From Doryteuthis pealeii (taxonomy: Eukaryota; Mollusca; Cephalopoda; Myopsida; Loliginidae), in the NCBI GenBank assembly GCA_023376005.1, contig CM042145.1:62536673-62600672 (forward strand): a stretch of 64,000 nucleotides of DNA. The letters run 5' to 3'. Within the stretch, counting starts at the first letter, position 1. Each line of letters begins with the position of its first letter. The notes beneath the pieces are model-generated. The model was not told the origin of the DNA and searched no databases. It saw only the letters and a list, made by a program, of their open reading frames with translations. The position numbers and the translations under genes were made by a program. Below, one piece after another: positions 33,849-41,613 of this stretch.

Positions 33849-36800
33849 TGTGTGTCTGTATGAGTGAAAAAGGGAAACCCAAAATAAAGAGACAATAAAA
33901 TTTTAATAAACGTTATTTTCCTCATTCTGCAGTTTTCCCTTGACTGACATAAATACACAAACATGGAAATTGGATCATTTATAAATTATGAGAATCGACA
34001 AAGGAGAAATTTTTACAATCTTTTTTTTTATGGAATTCAGAAATTAATTTTTGAAAGATATTGCCTATGCAGGGTAGAAAAAGTTAAATAAATCAGATTA
34101 AACATTTAATATTTTTGAAAAATCAATTAAAAAGCAACATATTCATTTCACTCCAATGAGACAGGATTTTTTAATTTAAAAATACACCCATTTTTACATA
34201 ATTCTACAAAATTCTATTAAAATTGAACGAATGTTTTAATTTTAGTGTACAGAGAAAAATATATTTAAAAAAATTTTTATTTCGATTTTATCGACGACCA
34301 AAATTATGACAGATCTTTGAAATATTGGACATGTGCAAACCTAAACCGGATACAGTTAAATACACAGACATCTTCAAATTTAATCTAGAAGAACATTATG
34401 TGACTATTTCTTGTTTGTAAATAATTTTCTCGTAAAACTCTATACATTAGATAACTTTAAATATATATTGAAATAAAAGAAACTATATATAAATCAATGA
34501 TACCAGGCATCTATTCATTAAAACTTATTTTAACAATGTGGATCATTAAATGTTGCATACTTAATTTCTGAGTATATATAATACAGGGTTGTTCTTTATT
34601 CTATGTATTAAAGATTTTAACTAGAGATTAACTCATTGATGAAGTTACACAATTCCTGGGGGTATTGTGATGTAAGCAGTGACATAGTTCGGTTACAGAC
34701 AGACAAACACCATATCTCCATTATATATAGATTTGTGTAACATTTTTGCAAATGAATTTAATTTTCATTCTTGTTGTTAAATTTTATTTCAGTTTTTATA
34801 TTTATTTTCCTTTTTCTTTTTAATTTTTATTTCTATCAATTTGAATCTTTGTTATTGGGAAATTAAAAAACCCAAACAAACAATAAATTCAAGGAAATGT
34901 CTTGAATATCCAATTAATATCTATTAATACTTGTGTCCGTACAGCTGTTATTATCTTGCAACACCCTCTAGTTAAAAATGAGACCGTCCAAATTGTCCAA
35001 GCTGAAATGCAAAAATGAAAATTCTGATTATCTTGTGTTGCTTATCCCCGAGTTCTTATTTTTTATGAGCGTTGTCCCCTCAGCTAAATCATGGACCATT
35101 CTGTTTTTTATTATAAAAAAAGAAAGGGAAGAAAAAGGACCTGTGATACAGGAAAAATATAAGAAGAAAAAAAGAAGGAAAGAGAGTAGAGGAAAGATAG
35201 AGAGAAAGGGGATGAGTGATAATGCTAATCTGTTTCAATCGAACATGACGAAAAGATGAAAAGAAGGAAAGAAAGAAAAAAAATGTGAGAAGATTATTAT
35301 ACTTTTTACAAATTGAACAATTTGCAATAGCCTCAAGCAAACCTATTAAATGTTGTAATAATCAAATTATCATACTGTGGTATATCTATACATTTATTTA
35401 CAAGTGTGTATTTTTATATCAATTTGTTATATCTGTTTTATATCTGACTGTGAAATTCCCAATATTTCTTATATCTATTTTATGATTTTCTCTTTAGGAG
35501 TTTGGACAAATGTTGCTATTCCGAGGAAAAGTCGATTTGGTCCATTGACGGCCAAAATTAAAAGTAAATGCCAAGTGAATTGTGAAAAAACAACAGATTT
35601 CCCAATTTGGATGGTAAGTTTTCAAAAATAAACATCCCCACCCCTAACACAAGCATCTTATCATTTTTAAGGTTTGCTTTGTTTGTTTAACGGCATATCA
35701 ACCCCTTTTGGGTCACTTAATGCTGAATCAAGTCATTTTAATAAAAGTTTCTATGTTTCAAGTTCTTAATATCTTCAAATTGGTATAAATAATTTTCATT
35801 AACTTCATTTGGTTTGGTTTATTTATTTTACGGCATATCAACCCTTTTCGGGTCATTTAATGCCAAAACAAGTCATTTTAATAAAAGTTTCTTTGTTTCA
35901 AATTCTTAATATCTTCAAATTGATATAAATAATTTTTATTAACTTCATTTGATTTATTTATTTTTAATTTTTTTTTAATGGTATAATAACCCTGTTGGTT
36001 ATTTAATGCCAAAAACTGTTTGACTGTGAGATAAAAGTTAGAACTCAAGTTTCCTTTACAGGTGTAATTTGTGTAGATTGTTTTGTGGATGTATTTTATA
36101 TCTAATACATCATTTTTAAAAGCTCAAAATGTTTTTATCTTTATTTTATGATAAAATATAGTCTTATAAACTAATTAGAATTGATTGCTCTGTTCACCTT
36201 ATATCTTTGCTTGGTAAACCTTTTTCCCTATCCTTAATACTCATGTTTCTTCCTATTGTTTCTCTGTTAATTCTGATCCTCTCGTTACAACACAATGACT
36301 GTTTCTTTGTTTCAGATCTTTTTTCCCGAGGAGACGCTAGCAGATATTCTGGATGTGAGTGATGAGAATGATTGTAATTGGATGATGTTTGTCAAACCCG
36401 CTCGTTCTGTAGCCGAACAGAATCTGGTTGCCTACCAACACCATACAAGCATCTACTTCATTACCTGCTGTGATTTACAACCCCACCAAGAATTGCTGGT
36501 TTGGTATTCAAAAGATTATGCTCAAGCAATTGGTGAGTAGCTCAACTCAAACTCCCCTCCCTGTTGGGCAGAAGCATACAATTACCGAAACCCTGTTGGC
36601 TGAGGCTTTAGAATACACAGACTGCATCTCTACAGAGAGGTACCCCCCCCCCCCCCAAATGGGGCCACTTGTTGGCTGTAGGTGGCAACCTGTGATGCAT
36701 AAGGAGGGAATCCTGGTGGATGAGCAGTCCATGACATGCAACACCAAACTTTGTCCCTTACTTAACTAGATGGGCAGTCGGAGAGCCCTCATCGATCAAT

Positions 36801-39800
36801 CGGCTGGTCATGTCAAGCCCTAGCACTTAGATGATTGTCCCTTATGGCAAGCAACCCTTTTTATCATATGGGTTCTAGAAAGCAGTGGCTGAGGGTCTTC
36901 ATGTCCTGGGTATGACTCCTATGTATAATTTTATATTATACTTAATTAGAATAAATAAAAATAAGAGTAATCTTTTTTAATTTCATTAGTCTTTCTAATT
37001 CAATATAATATTTAATTATATTGAAACATACATGCCACAATGGGGATTGAGAACAACAGTCCGATACATCAAGAGTTAAGATTTGTTTAATAACTTCAGC
37101 ACATCTAATAAAACAAAGAAATCTGGTTCAATTTTATATTAACACTAACAAAAATTATTTCTTTTACACTTAAGAAGCTAAAATATGTATAGAAACCCAT
37201 TTCATGTTTTATCATTTTATCATTAAAAAATGTTTTAACAAACACTATACCTGATATCCCCCCTCTATACACACACGCATGTGTACACACACACATAGAT
37301 ATAATGAGTGTACACTATTCATTTTCCTGACATTAATACATTATTCTATGTACTACACATGAACCTTTGATGAGTTGTGGTGCACCTGAGCACTATATGT
37401 AATAATTTCATTATTATTTTAAATACTTGTGCCCGGAGGTGACATATTGTTACATAATCTATGTGGTTGCATAAGATTATTGTCAATCCCCTGTATTTCT
37501 AAAGGGATGGCTCTTTTCATATCACGGGCGGGACTTTCCATGGAATATTACAGAAAGCCCGCGAAATATGTGAAGTCACGTGGGACCTGGTTGGGTCCTC
37601 AGTTTCAGTTTGGACGTCGGGCAGAGATGTACTGCCTTAACTGGAACTCACTGCATACGCGCGCTATGTTAGTCAGATGTTTAGTTACATGAAATGTTTA
37701 GTTAAGTAAATGAAAAGCTTAAGAAAATAACACAGTTTTGTGGTTGGTGAATGTCTTGGTAACAAGACTGATCTAGAAGAAGAAATGAGTTAAGTGCGAC
37801 CGACCACCAAGACGAAGTCCAGATGTTAGAAGAGATGTTAGAAGAAGACGTAAGATAGAAAAGACGTCAGAAGAAGAATAGAAGTAAGTAAGTAAAGAAG
37901 GGTATACAACAATATTTTTGCTAGTAAATATCATATTTATACATATTTGTACATATAAATAAACTTTTTGACAAACCTTTTCATTAAATCAACACTGAAT
38001 GATTTTCTTTTTACATATGTTTATCTTCCTTTGAATATTTTCATTTGTTATTTAAAAATTTTTTTTCAGGTGTTCCCGTAAAAGCAGATGTGACCTTAAA
38101 CTGTTCAGTATGTGATAAAATCTTTGCCAGTCATAAACTGCTTGCCCAGCACCTTAAAGACATTCACCCCGAAGTCAGCGTTCGTAGATGGCGGTGCCAG
38201 TTCTGTAATCGGGGTTTTACGTCAACCACCAAACTTAAAACACATCTGCTCACACACATTGGGGTGAAACCTCATTCTTGTACGCAGTGTGGAAAACAGT
38301 TTACAGATCAGAGCAACCTTCGAATGCACCAGACAATCCATACAGGTAATTTTGACGATTTAATGATATTTTTTCAAAAATTTCTACACCCTGGTACAGG
38401 GATATTGAATATTAGGGTAGGTTGGTTATTCACTTTTTTACAAATTACAAATTCTCTCAATTAGCGAAAGTTGTGTGTTGGTATAATGAATTATCATCAT
38501 TATGTCGCACAATCGCCAACCTTCCCTATCATTCATTTTCCCAGGAAGGTCCTCTGCACAGCATCCAGCATCTTTGCATAGTTGGTCAATGTAGGTCTTG
38601 ATGGGCGGCCCATACTAGCATATCCGTGTGTTGGCTTCCACAGGAGAATGTCGCTTATGAGCTTGTCCTTGCTTCTCCAGCAGTGCCCAGCATGCTTTCT
38701 CCGTCTTACTCGAATGGTTTGTGAGATGGGGGGCAGGTGGCCATACAGCTGTTTCCTCGTGGGGTGCTGCTTCCACGATTTGTTCAAGACTGCACGCCGC
38801 ATTCTTGTGCAGCTTCCATCCAGCTTATTCTCAAGGCGCCTCGTTAGAGTCCAGGTGGTGCAGCCATACAGCAGCACTGATATAACCACAGCCTGGAAGA
38901 ATTGTCGCTTTAACTTGTCAGTGAGATTGGATTTCCATATTACTGATAATTTTTTTGTGGCCTACAACGCTTTTCCTATTTGTGTATTTACATCGCTTTC
39001 TGTGGATGAGATATTACTACCTAGGTATGTGAATTGGTATAATGAATACTAATACCAAAAACTAGATTTCTTACTTGCACGATTGTTTGAGAATATTGCA
39101 TCAAATATCATCTACTAAAATGCACCAAAGTTTTTGTTTTTGCAACATTTGGCCGAGAAAATTGAGCAATTTCAATATTTAAGACAGAAAAGGTTGTCAA
39201 TTTAAATGAAGCAAATAAAATATGATTAGAATTTTTATTTCATGCTTATCTCCCTTTGATCATTTGATACTCAAGTCATAATTGTATGCAGGTCATTCAA
39301 TAAATAAGGTGAATTTTTGCATCAGGATTTGCTCATATGAAGTATTCTTTACAGCTACACTTCTTTTCAAGAAAATCAATGATGATAGGTTCTTTTATAT
39401 CCCAGAAGACATGGCATGACCTTCTTTACGGACTGCTGTGCTCGGAATTTTTTTTATACTGGCAAGTCGGTGTGTTTCAGAGTAGCAAACCCATTTGTAA
39501 ACATTTTTTGACTAAAAAATGCTTCTCCGTACCACTCACACATTCTTCAGTAAATTTCACCGAAGATTTGATGACAGACCTCTGTTCAAGCCTGGAGCAT
39601 TTTGTTTGATTGGCCACCATTTTGAATAGCCTCAAATCCTTGAAATCCTTGGTAGAATAAGAATGTACTTGTTGCAGAGTCCTTTTGGTATTAATTCCTG
39701 TTAGCAACTGATTTCAGGTCAATTACCAATGACCTTAAATGCATTCTATGTTGTTTTTCATTGGTCAATACCTGATGCTGATTTTGGTAAAGTCTATAAA

Positions 39801-40537
39801 TAAAAGTGGTGATTTCTCATACATCTTATACCTGTGATAGTCCAACATTATGTTCACATCATATTTGCTATGTCTATTAACATACATGCAAATTCTTCAT
39901 TGGTCAATAGCTGCTGCTGATTTTGGGAAAGTCTATAAGTGGTGATTTCTCATACATCTTATACCTGTGTTAATCCAACATTTTTTCTTTTTTTTTTTTT
40001 TCAGGAGAACGCAAATTTTCCTGTTATGTCTGTCAGAAACAATTTCGCCAGAAAGCTCACCTCAAATCACACATGTTCACGCACACGGGAGAGAAGAGCC
40101 TGAAATGTCAATTCTGTGAAAAAATGTTTTCACGATCTTCGGACCTGAAACAGCATGAATATCAGCACACCAAAGAAAAGATCTTTTGCTGTTCGCACTG
40201 CGACAAAAGTTTCTATAAAATGCAAAACTTCAAAAAACATCTCAAGATTCATTCGGGTGAACGCAACTTTAGTTGTACGATGTGTTCAAAGTCGTTTTAT
40301 ACGAAATACCACTTGAAACGACATAGTAGTTCATGCAAAGGTTCTAAGTCTGTAGTCGGAGCTGGCACCATGGTGGTCCTCTCTGAGGATGTGGGACTGA
40401 CACTTGATGATGCCACGGACATTGTGAATGAAGAAGTTTTCAAAGACAATAACGGTGAAATTGAGGATGAGGATGAAGATGATAAAGTAAACGGGAGGAA
40501 AGGATTAGCGGATATTGATTTCACAGATGATCAATGA
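20807..40537 (+). CDS. PRDM4: PRDM4-like PR/SET-domain zinc-finger protein (ten coding exons)
   Basis: A nuclear DNA-binding transcriptional regulator of the PRDM family. Joining 20807-21044, 21888-22040, 23964-24035, 26032-26675, 28584-28724, 31636-31797, 35498-35613, 36316-36532, 38070-38345 and 40005-40537 gives 2552 nt. One base is missing from exon 4; with it restored the product would be 850 residues, against about 800 in vertebrate PRDM4. Domains in order: a Ser/Thr/Asn-rich N-terminus (1-415), a C2HC zinc knuckle (418-432), a PR/SET domain (about 471-580, with 'GVWTNVAIPRKSRFGPL' and 'CNWMMFVKPARS'), seven C2H2/C2HC fingers at exact 28-residue spacing from the second onward (593-784), and an acidic tail. 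PRDM10 and PRDM15 share the knuckle plus SET, but the 'DYAQAIGVP' junction, the compact finger array, the 'TKYHLKRH' final finger and the acidic C-terminus fit PRDM4. Family knowledge links PRDM4 to PRMT5 and to cell-cycle and neural regulation. Confidence 0.93.
21045..21887 (+). other. PRDM4 intron 1
   Basis: AT-rich intron holding a tandem duplication: a ~150-bp block with 'gaaacactctttcgtaaaaa', 'aacagatctttaaaatttta' and 'ctgtcaaaattaaaatgatt' at 21195-21360 is repeated at 21378-21545. A partial minus R1 copy lies at 21560-21690. Confidence 0.75.
21888..22040 (+). CDS. PRDM4: PRDM4 coding exon 2
   Basis: Acceptor 'gttttag' before 21888, donor 'acag/gtgaga' after 22040, phase 1 on both sides. 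Encodes residues 80-130, including 'SMVPLMLSLNLANRSLISAP' and 'DRNSFDRAFLP'. This corresponds in position and pattern to the vertebrate PRDM4 N-terminal block of the form L-M-L-P...R...E/DRN, the best conserved part of the N-terminal region. Confidence 0.88.
22041..23963 (+). other. PRDM4 intron 2
   Basis: Contains a minus R1 copy (22080-22430), a pyrimidine-rich stretch (22600-22780) and an R2 copy (22900-23880) split by a foldback insertion (23140-23672). Confidence 0.75.
23140..23672. mobile_element. Composite foldback insertion inside an R2 repeat
   Basis: R2 sequence stops near 23140 and resumes near 23672. In between lies an inverted R1-end block ('aatacccgccctgttgattt', 'caggactaggtttattctcc') and then two ~85-bp arms, 'cccaggggcaacatggattc' with 'gacatgtttcgctttgcacc' and their reverse complement, around a core with 'ccctaacccctaaccctaac'. 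The palindrome encodes nothing. Confidence 0.65.
23964..24035 (+). CDS. PRDM4: PRDM4 coding exon 3
   Basis: A 72-nt micro-exon. Acceptor 'ctctcatcatcag', donor 'tttcag/gttagt', phase 1 at both ends. Encodes about 24 residues (GAVNDKINSIVYSCANSSIN and QQLS). Too short for similarity on its own. Supported by clean splice sites and by keeping phase with exons 2 and 4. Being a multiple of three and phase-symmetric, it could be skipped without a frameshift. Confidence 0.7.
24090..24290. repeat. R3 fragment joined to a telomere-like foldback arm
   Basis: R3 core 'gatttttcggactgttgtcc' is followed by 'ggattaggggttagggttag' and then the foldback arm seen at 8745-9245 ('aatctaatgctatttatatg', 'attatctcttgcgcgctatt'). 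Located in PRDM4 intron 3. Confidence 0.65.
24400..24560 (+). repeat. R3 repeat copy
   Basis: 'gatgaggcttgatgtgaata', 'tcgtactgttgtccacatct', 'acacaatgtttcggctgctg' and 'acctcaggtgttccctgtgt' in family order. In intron 3 of PRDM4. Confidence 0.7.
25165..25245 (+). mobile_element. tRNA-like SINE head
   Basis: 'gtggtgtaatggttagagtt' provides the A box and 'caagttcaaatcctgg' the B box, about 30 nt apart as in a tRNA. The inverse form is at 32650-32727. Intron 3 of PRDM4. Confidence 0.65.
25255..25665 (-). repeat. R1-related repeat copy
   Basis: The left part has 'cacaacctgacatccactcc' and 'tttctgggaggctgatttcc'. The right part has R1 end blocks 'ctgagcagtccatgacatgc' and 'cttgggctagacga'. The ends match the copies at 36545 and 46900. 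Open frames here are fortuitous. Confidence 0.55.
26032..26675 (+). CDS. PRDM4: PRDM4 coding exon 4, with apparent one-base deletion
   Basis: Acceptor 'ttctcttttag', donor GTAAGT at 26676. The 5' part reads in the frame that continues exon 3 as far as a TAG at 26496-26498. The 3' part reads in the -1 frame (from about 26378 on) through 'VDGSVSVEESLPANSLQPLL' and 'LITEKDNHNLVNSAAMVLDV' to the donor, in the phase 1 needed by exon 5. Both frames are open only between 26378 and 26495, so the shift lies there. An A5C run at 26433-26438 is one candidate site. It may be a sequencing error, a real allele or pseudogenisation. The region is Ser/Thr/Gln-rich and poorly conserved. Confidence 0.8.
27010..27365. 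mobile_element. Hammerhead-containing element, decayed copy
   Basis: The ribozyme block of the 5.3-kb element recurs at 27115-27180. Beside it is a block 'acagataatattcaatatat' plus 'aatgttgtcattgatgcaaa' that is repeated at 27415-27480 and, inverted, at 47395-47500. Intron 4 of PRDM4. Confidence 0.6.
27126..27171 (-). ncRNA. Hammerhead ribozyme, probably inactive
   Basis: Minus-strand order of parts matches 5259-5303: stem I CACCG/CAGUG with one mismatch, core CAGAUGA (the invariant U4 is changed to A), stem II GACU/AGUU with a G-U pair, GAAA, the same ACAGCUGU stem III, cleavage-site A. The U4 change should abolish or strongly reduce cleavage. Confidence 0.65.
27525..27860 (+). repeat. Interspersed repeat shared with 47525
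   Basis: 'ataacttaaaattggttaat', 'gagtagggaagctctagaac', 'tcattttacagacaaaaata' and 'acctggacaaaatttcagaa' appear in the same order at 47525-47885. About 300 bp, no coding capacity. Intron 4 of PRDM4. Confidence 0.75.
28054..28497. mobile_element. MITE with long terminal inverted repeats
   Basis: The terminal inverted repeats start GGTAATTTATGAGGAAGTGC and are about 130 bp long (28054-28190 and 28350-28497), with the same ggtctcctg, gttggt and G/C-run blocks in reverse order. The flanks both carry ACTAA, a candidate 5-bp target duplication. The interior holds repeats of 'aagaattacgacaaat'. There is no transposase. Intron 4 of PRDM4, 86 bp upstream of exon 5. Confidence 0.8.
28584..28724 (+). 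CDS. PRDM4: PRDM4 coding exon 5
   Basis: Acceptor 'ctttttccttcag', donor 'catt/gtaagt', phase 1 both ends. Encodes residues 370-416 (VIDMILKVQHAENNEKIAEC, then an acidic/polar stretch ending 'PQIALEH'), directly before the zinc knuckle. Low conservation. The phase fit with exon 6, whose first codon is split T/TC (Phe), supports it. Confidence 0.85.
28845..29520. repeat. Interspersed repeat with internal ~32-bp minisatellite
   Basis: Outer blocks 'cctgagaataagacagggct' (28858) and 'cctgaaaatgagacagggct' (29296) flank an array of 'gaaaatgcattggacaatga' plus 'tttttactat' units from 28950 to 29275. A closing 'ggcttattttgc'-type block ends near 29515. Intron 5 of PRDM4. Confidence 0.7.
30285..30545 (+). 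repeat. Interspersed repeat shared with 44755 (inverted)
   Basis: 'agggccacaacctggccaaa', 'tcaggaatcaatggcttttg', 'gcgtacttgtcactgcatct' and 'gagatatgcatgcagagttt' occur as reverse complement at 44755-45010. GC content is higher than the surroundings. No domain recognised. Intron 5 of PRDM4. Confidence 0.7.
30925..31510 (+). repeat. R1 repeat, long copy
   Basis: Starts 'ttttacggcatatcaacctc', continues with 'ggtactaccactccgggtca', 'gtttaatgtcattctcagga' and 'gggttggggcttaccataag', and ends with 'ctagcccaagtaagggccaa' and a 'gcaccc'-type block. Intron 5 of PRDM4, just before exon 6. Confidence 0.75.
31636..31797 (+). CDS. PRDM4: PRDM4 coding exon 6: zinc knuckle
   Basis: Acceptor 'cttttcatttcag', donor 'ttag/gtgaat', phase 1 both ends. 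Encodes the C2HC knuckle FCLDCNAQLKEPCQIH (C418, C421, C429, H432) and the following 'EIPDSPIITRARISLPSLL', the conserved PDTP...SRARLSLP-type segment that precedes the SET domain in PRDM4, PRDM10 and PRDM15. This is one of the two most diagnostic exons. Confidence 0.95.
32193..32498. mobile_element. 306-bp insertion with a 19-bp target-site duplication
   Basis: The flanks 32174-32192 and 32499-32517 are the identical 19-mer 'aatttgattaattaataga'. The insert is GC-richer than its surroundings, with internal 'gtggtatagaatcctttagg' duplicated at 32260 and 32289. Long target duplications suggest retroposition by a LINE machinery. The insert is not otherwise recognised. Intron 6 of PRDM4. Confidence 0.6.
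32650..32727 (-). mobile_element. tRNA-like SINE head
   Basis: Reverse complement of the 25165 copy: 'ccaggatttgaacttgag' contains the B box and 'aaaccattacaccacacgcc' the A box. Intron 6 of PRDM4. Confidence 0.65.
33165..33395 (-). pseudogene. LINE 3' end with C-terminal zinc finger
   Basis: Reverse complement matches the 3' end of the LINE fragment at 42240-42420: 'ggtcgagaatgtttctcaaa', 'catagtcacaggaggcgctg' and 'tgccaatgag'. It encodes the remains of a terminal C2H2 finger. Intron 6 of PRDM4. Confidence 0.65.
33806..33860. repeat. (GA)n microsatellite
   Basis: Uninterrupted GA repeat of about 40 bp bounded by GT-rich sequence. Intron 6 of PRDM4. Confidence 0.95.
34430..34740 (+). repeat. 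R2 repeat, partial copy
   Basis: 'actttaaatatatattgaaa', 'atgataccaggcatctattc' and the terminal 'ggttacagacagacaaacac' plus 'tctccattatatatagat'. Closest to the copy at 1225. Intron 6 of PRDM4. Confidence 0.7.
35498..35613 (+). CDS. PRDM4: PRDM4 coding exon 7: start of PR/SET domain
   Basis: Acceptor 'gattttctctttag', donor 'atg/gtaagt'. Enters in phase 1 and leaves in phase 0, the only phase-0 intron of the gene. Encodes GVWTNVAIPRKSRFGPLTAK and on to 'DFPIWM', the N-terminal half of the SET fold. The IPR(K)xxxFGPL pattern is typical of PR domains. Confidence 0.95.
35670..36005 (+). repeat. Three partial R1 heads in tandem
   Basis: 'aacggcatatcaacccc' (35690), 'tacggcatatcaaccctt' (35831) and a decayed third ('ggtataataaccctgttgg', 35979) each start a unit containing 'caagtcattttaataaaagt'. 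The unit is about 145 bp. In PRDM4 intron 7, the shortest intron. Confidence 0.7.
36316..36532 (+). CDS. PRDM4: PRDM4 coding exon 8: C-terminal SET core
   Basis: Acceptor 'tttctttgtttcag', donor 'attg/gtgagt', leaving in phase 1. Encodes residues 510-581, with 'ENDCNWMMFVKPARSVAEQN', 'LVAYQHHTSIYF' and 'ELLVWYSKDYAQAIG'. The canonical SET catalytic N-H-x-C motif is replaced by the NWMMFV block, as in other PRDM proteins, so methyltransferase activity cannot be assumed. Confidence 0.96.
36545..36915 (-). repeat. R1 repeat copy
   Basis: 'ctcaactcaaactcccctcc', a C14 run at 36644, 'gatgagcagtccatgacatg' and 'caagccctagcacttagatg'. It starts 13 bp after the exon 8 donor, so a repeat lies almost against the SET exon. 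Confidence 0.7.
37436..37985 (+). mobile_element. LTR-like element, probably a solo LTR
   Basis: Starts near 'tgttacataatctatgtg', has a GC-rich middle ('cccgcgaaatatgtgaagtc'), and contains 'ccaccaagacgaagtccaga' and 'gggtatacaacaata', which are shared in the same order with 50628-51120. An AATAAA lies near 37960. No coding sequence. Intron 8 of PRDM4. Confidence 0.55.
38070..38345 (+). CDS. PRDM4: PRDM4 coding exon 9: zinc fingers 1-3
   Basis: Acceptor 'ttttttttcag', donor 'acag/gtaatt', phase 1 both ends. Finger 1 at 593-614 (C593, C596, H609, H614) is separated from the array by a 'PEVSVRRWR' linker. Finger 2 spans 624-644 and finger 3 spans 652-672. The exon ends inside the HTG linker. 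In the human protein, as I recall it, the first finger looks degenerate. Here all four ligands are present. Confidence 0.95.
38400..38491 (+). repeat. Foldback-family arm, interrupted by a LINE
   Basis: 'gggtaggttggttattcact' and 'ttagcgaaagttgtgtgttg' match the 49797 foldback arm. The element is cut by the LINE at 38492 and resumes at 39048 ('aatactaataccaaaaacta'). It starts 55 bp after the exon 9 donor. Confidence 0.75.
38492..39033 (-). mobile_element. 5'-truncated LINE insertion with 14-bp target duplication
   Basis: The minus strand encodes 'SVLLYGCTTWTLTRRLENKL', 'LNKSWKQHPTRKQLYGHLPP' and 'HAGHCWRSKDKLISDILLWK', the C-terminal region of a non-LTR retrotransposon reverse-transcriptase protein, nearly intact over about 118 residues. 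The flanking 14-mer TTGGTATAATGAAT is present at 38478-38491 and 39034-39047. The 3' end bears an ATG/ATC trinucleotide tail. This is a clean retrotransposition footprint in intron 9 of PRDM4. Confidence 0.85.
39290..39665 (-). pseudogene. Mariner-like transposase remnant, internally deleted
   Basis: The minus strand reads, over several frames, 'LEQRSVIKS', 'RMCEWYGEAFFSQKMFTNGF', then 'QQSVKKVMPCLLGYKR' and 'NSPYLL'. These resemble the helix-turn-helix N-terminus and the later WD-containing part of mariner-type transposases joined by a deletion. Stops and frameshifts make it non-functional. Intron 9 of PRDM4. Confidence 0.6.
39757..39980 (+). repeat. Direct duplication before PRDM4 exon 10
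   Basis: A ~90-bp block from 'ttcattggtcaatacctgat' to 'gtgatagtccaacatta' at 39757-39850 repeats at 39896-39980 with few changes. The second copy ends just before the polypyrimidine tract of the exon 10 acceptor. Confidence 0.8.
40005..40537 (+). CDS. PRDM4: PRDM4 coding exon 10: zinc fingers 4-7 and acidic tail
   Basis: Acceptor is a long T tract ending 'tttcag'. Completes the HTGE(R/K) linker and encodes finger 4 (680-700, 'QKAHLKSHMFTH'), finger 5 (708-728), finger 6 (736-756) and finger 7 (764-784, C2HC type ending 'KYHLKRHSSSC'). The tail has 'GEIEDEDEDDK'. Stop TGA at 40535-40537 is followed by a second stop (TAA) one codon on. The final C2HC finger and acidic C-terminus are hallmarks of PRDM4. 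Confidence 0.96.
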
Positions 40538-40612
40538 TAAAATATCCCTACACCCCTCCCCCTAAAAAACGGAATAAAAGATGAAAGTAACATTAAAAAA
40601 AAAAAAAAAATT
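40538..40612 (+). terminator. PRDM4: PRDM4 3' UTR with polyadenylation signal
   Basis: An AATAAA hexamer lies at 40573-40578, 36 nt past the stop, followed about 15 nt later by a run of A that starts at 40595. The position suits cleavage near 40590-40600, giving a very short 3' UTR. The genomic A-run is not proof of retroposition, because the gene has introns. A longer 3' UTR using a later signal remains possible. Confidence 0.6.
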
Positions 40613-41300
40613 ATAAAAAACCCCCAAAAAACAAACAGCTAATCAATGTAAGTAATCAATATTTAATTAACCCTTTCGCTACCATTTAAAAAAAAAAAAA
40701 AAAGTTTTGGGTATGCCAAATTATGGTTTATGGAAAAACATTCTTTAAAGAAATTAATTTTGCTTTTTTTTTAAAAAAAAGGGGATTTTTTTTTGAAAAA
40801 GAAAAAAACAAATAATTTTTTTTAAAAAAATTTGGGAAGTTTTTTGAAAAAGAAACAAAATAATTTTTTTGAAAAAAAAAATAAAGGAGAATTTGTTGGT
40901 AAAAAAAAAAAAAGCAGAATATATTTTTTTTTCAGAACTAACTTCAATTCTCGGTCATAAAGTGGGTTTCCTGTTCACCACTTGAATTTTTAAATTAAAA
41001 AAAAAAATTCTAAGGGTTAAAATTAAAATGAAATTCAATTGGAAAACCAGTAAAATAAGTAAAAGGGATTTTTTTTTTACTTTTGTCTTTTAGCCTGTGA
41101 TTCAAATTTTAAACTTTTATCTGGTGAGTGAAAGGGTTAAGTATAAAGAAAGTAGAATTCTCTTAATATTTTCATTTTTTTTTTTTTTTATTAAACCAAA
41201 GTGATTTTTGTTAATATTAGAAAATAAGATATAATTTATAATAATTTAATAATTTAATAATAATATTATTTATTTAGAATATTTTAGGGAGATGAAAATT
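40613..41300. other. A/T homopolymer-rich downstream region
   Basis: Dominated by runs of 8-17 A or T, with no gene or family repeat recognised. The two long poly-A tracts at 40690 and 40895 and the 'ccctttcgctaccattt' and 'gtgaaagggttaag' pair (40672/41127) suggest an old inverted element. Confidence 0.5.
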
Positions 41301-41309
41301 AAGAATTGA

Positions 41310-41345
41310 AAAAAGTCAGTTTAGCTCAGTCAGTAGAGCATACAC
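41310..41345 (+). mobile_element. SINE head fragment
   Basis: 'agtttagctcagtcagtaga' matches the A-box region of the tRNA-derived SINE. Only the head remains before a T-run. Confidence 0.6.
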
Positions 41346-41467
41346 TTTTTTTTTTGTTATTTTTTTCTACACAGAAAATCACAAAAAGACTTGAACAACT
41401 ACAGATAAAAATCAAAAAAGATAAATATTCCCGGGTTTTTAACAATAACTTGCTGCCAAAATATACA

Positions 41468-41471
41468 AAAA

Positions 41472-41516
<45 letters not shown>

Positions 41517-41525
41517 TATATATTT
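41468..41525. repeat. (CA)n microsatellite
   Basis: CA dinucleotide run of about 36 bp ending in a short (TA) run. Confidence 0.95.
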
Positions 41526-41582
41526 TAAGAGAATCAAGTTCACTTTTTTAACCATTGTTTAAATATTGATTACTTACAAGTG

Positions 41583-41613
<31 letters not shown>

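Noticed and set aside
20807..40537. Assignment to PRDM10 or PRDM15
   Set aside because: The knuckle and SET domain are similar, but those proteins have longer and differently spaced finger arrays. The compact seven-finger array, the final C2HC finger and the acidic tail fit PRDM4.
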